Part shown: in pieces, positions 1-6,189 of the stretch
Position numbering within the stretch: position 1 is the stretch's first letter
Layout: each line of letters opens with the position of its first letter
Source of the DNA: Gemmatimonadota bacterium
Lineage (GTDB): Bacteria; Orphanbacterota; Orphanbacteria; Orphanbacterales; Orphanbacteraceae
Direction: 5' to 3'
Assembly: GCA_013002425.1 (NCBI GenBank)
Contig: JABDJQ010000087.1
Location: 1-6,189 of the forward strand
Length of the DNA: 6,189 bases
Notes under the pieces: generated by a model
Databases searched by the model: none
What the model was told of the DNA's origin: nothing
Seen by the model: only the letters and a program-made list of their open reading frames with translations
Translations under genes and position numbers: made by a program

Positions 1-67
1 GGATCAGGTATTCGGCGACCTTGCGGCCCCCGGCGCCCACGATCCGGATCGTCGGGTGAAGGTTCTT
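1..67 (-). pseudogene. rpoC: rpoC coding sequence continuing beyond the in-frame stop, cut by the window edge
   Basis: Directly after the TAA, the same minus-strand frame reads 22 sense codons (67 to 2): KNLHPTIRIVG, then AGGRKVAEYLI. This matches the next part of the beta-prime SI3 region. E. coli has KDLRPALKIVDAQG there, followed a little later by AQYFLPGKAIV. The reading frame is unchanged across the stop, so a single-base insertion or deletion cannot explain the break; a substitution can (for example GAA to TAA). The segment is labelled pseudogene only because the sequence as given separates it from its start codon. If the TAA is an error, this is simply the continuation of rpoC, with about 310 further residues outside the window. 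No start codon or ribosome binding site suggests independent translation of a second subunit. Confidence 0.85.
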
Positions 68-3202
<3,135 letters not shown>

Positions 3203-3213
3203 ATTGAGCATTG

Positions 3214-3218
3214 CCCCC
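3214..3218 (-). promoter_or_regulatory. Probable ribosome binding site for rpoC
   Basis: The rpoB-rpoC gap (3240-3203, 38 nt) contains one purine run, GGGGG, 11 nt before the ATG at 3202. It can pair with the CCUCC anti-Shine-Dalgarno core through one G-U pair. It lies only 2 nt before the alternative ATG at 3211, and overlaps the alternative TTG at 3220-3218, so it favours the 3202 start. The match and spacing are both imperfect. I see no promoter or terminator hairpin in this gap, consistent with co-transcription. Confidence 0.4.
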
Positions 3219-3240
3219 AACGGGTTGAAACGGCTCTACG

Positions 3241-6189
<2,949 letters not shown>

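Noticed and set aside
3203..3240. Possible terminator or attenuator hairpin between rpoB and rpoC
   Set aside because: Only a 4-bp CAAC/GTTG match with a 2-nt loop is present and there is no T-run on the minus strand, so there is no stable stem.

Overview
This window holds two adjacent core housekeeping genes on the minus strand, in the order rpoB then rpoC: the beta and beta-prime subunits of bacterial RNA polymerase. Both run off the window. rpoB enters at the right edge already about 330 residues into the protein, by hand alignment to E. coli RpoB, and ends at a TAG at 3241-3243. After a 38-nt gap rpoC starts, most likely at the ATG at 3202-3200, and runs toward the left edge. The DNA is G+C-rich (roughly 60% by eye). 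There is no RNA gene, mobile element, CRISPR array or convincing terminator, and no non-coding stretch near 300 bases.

The proteins indicate a Gram-negative-type bacterium outside the Proteobacteria. Beta carries a long charged insertion in the position of E. coli SI2 (beta-i9) but lacks the E. coli insertion that follows MN(I/L)GQILETHLG. Beta-prime carries an SI3-like insertion in the trigger loop. Sequence flavour (for example GKYKRIRYRGVVCDRCGVEV and SPSQDIVLGCYYLT) suggests the FCB, PVC or Acidobacteriota/Gemmatimonadota-like lineages. This is an impression from memory, not a phylogeny, and I do not commit to a phylum.

The one real anomaly is at the left end. The rpoC reading frame is interrupted by an in-frame TAA at 70-68, inside the SI3-like insertion of the trigger loop. 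The 22 codons beyond it (67 to 2) stay in the same frame and still read like normal beta-prime. A protein ending here would lack roughly the last 330 residues, including the second trigger helix, and could not be a working beta-prime. A point substitution or a base-calling error near a sequence end is the most economical explanation. Real stop-codon read-through or a decayed gene copy are less likely.

The two genes form the usual rpoBC operon, co-transcribed from upstream of the window, and supply the two largest subunits of the same enzyme. Apart from the TAA they look intact, with all catalytic and zinc-binding residues present. I found no novel system here.
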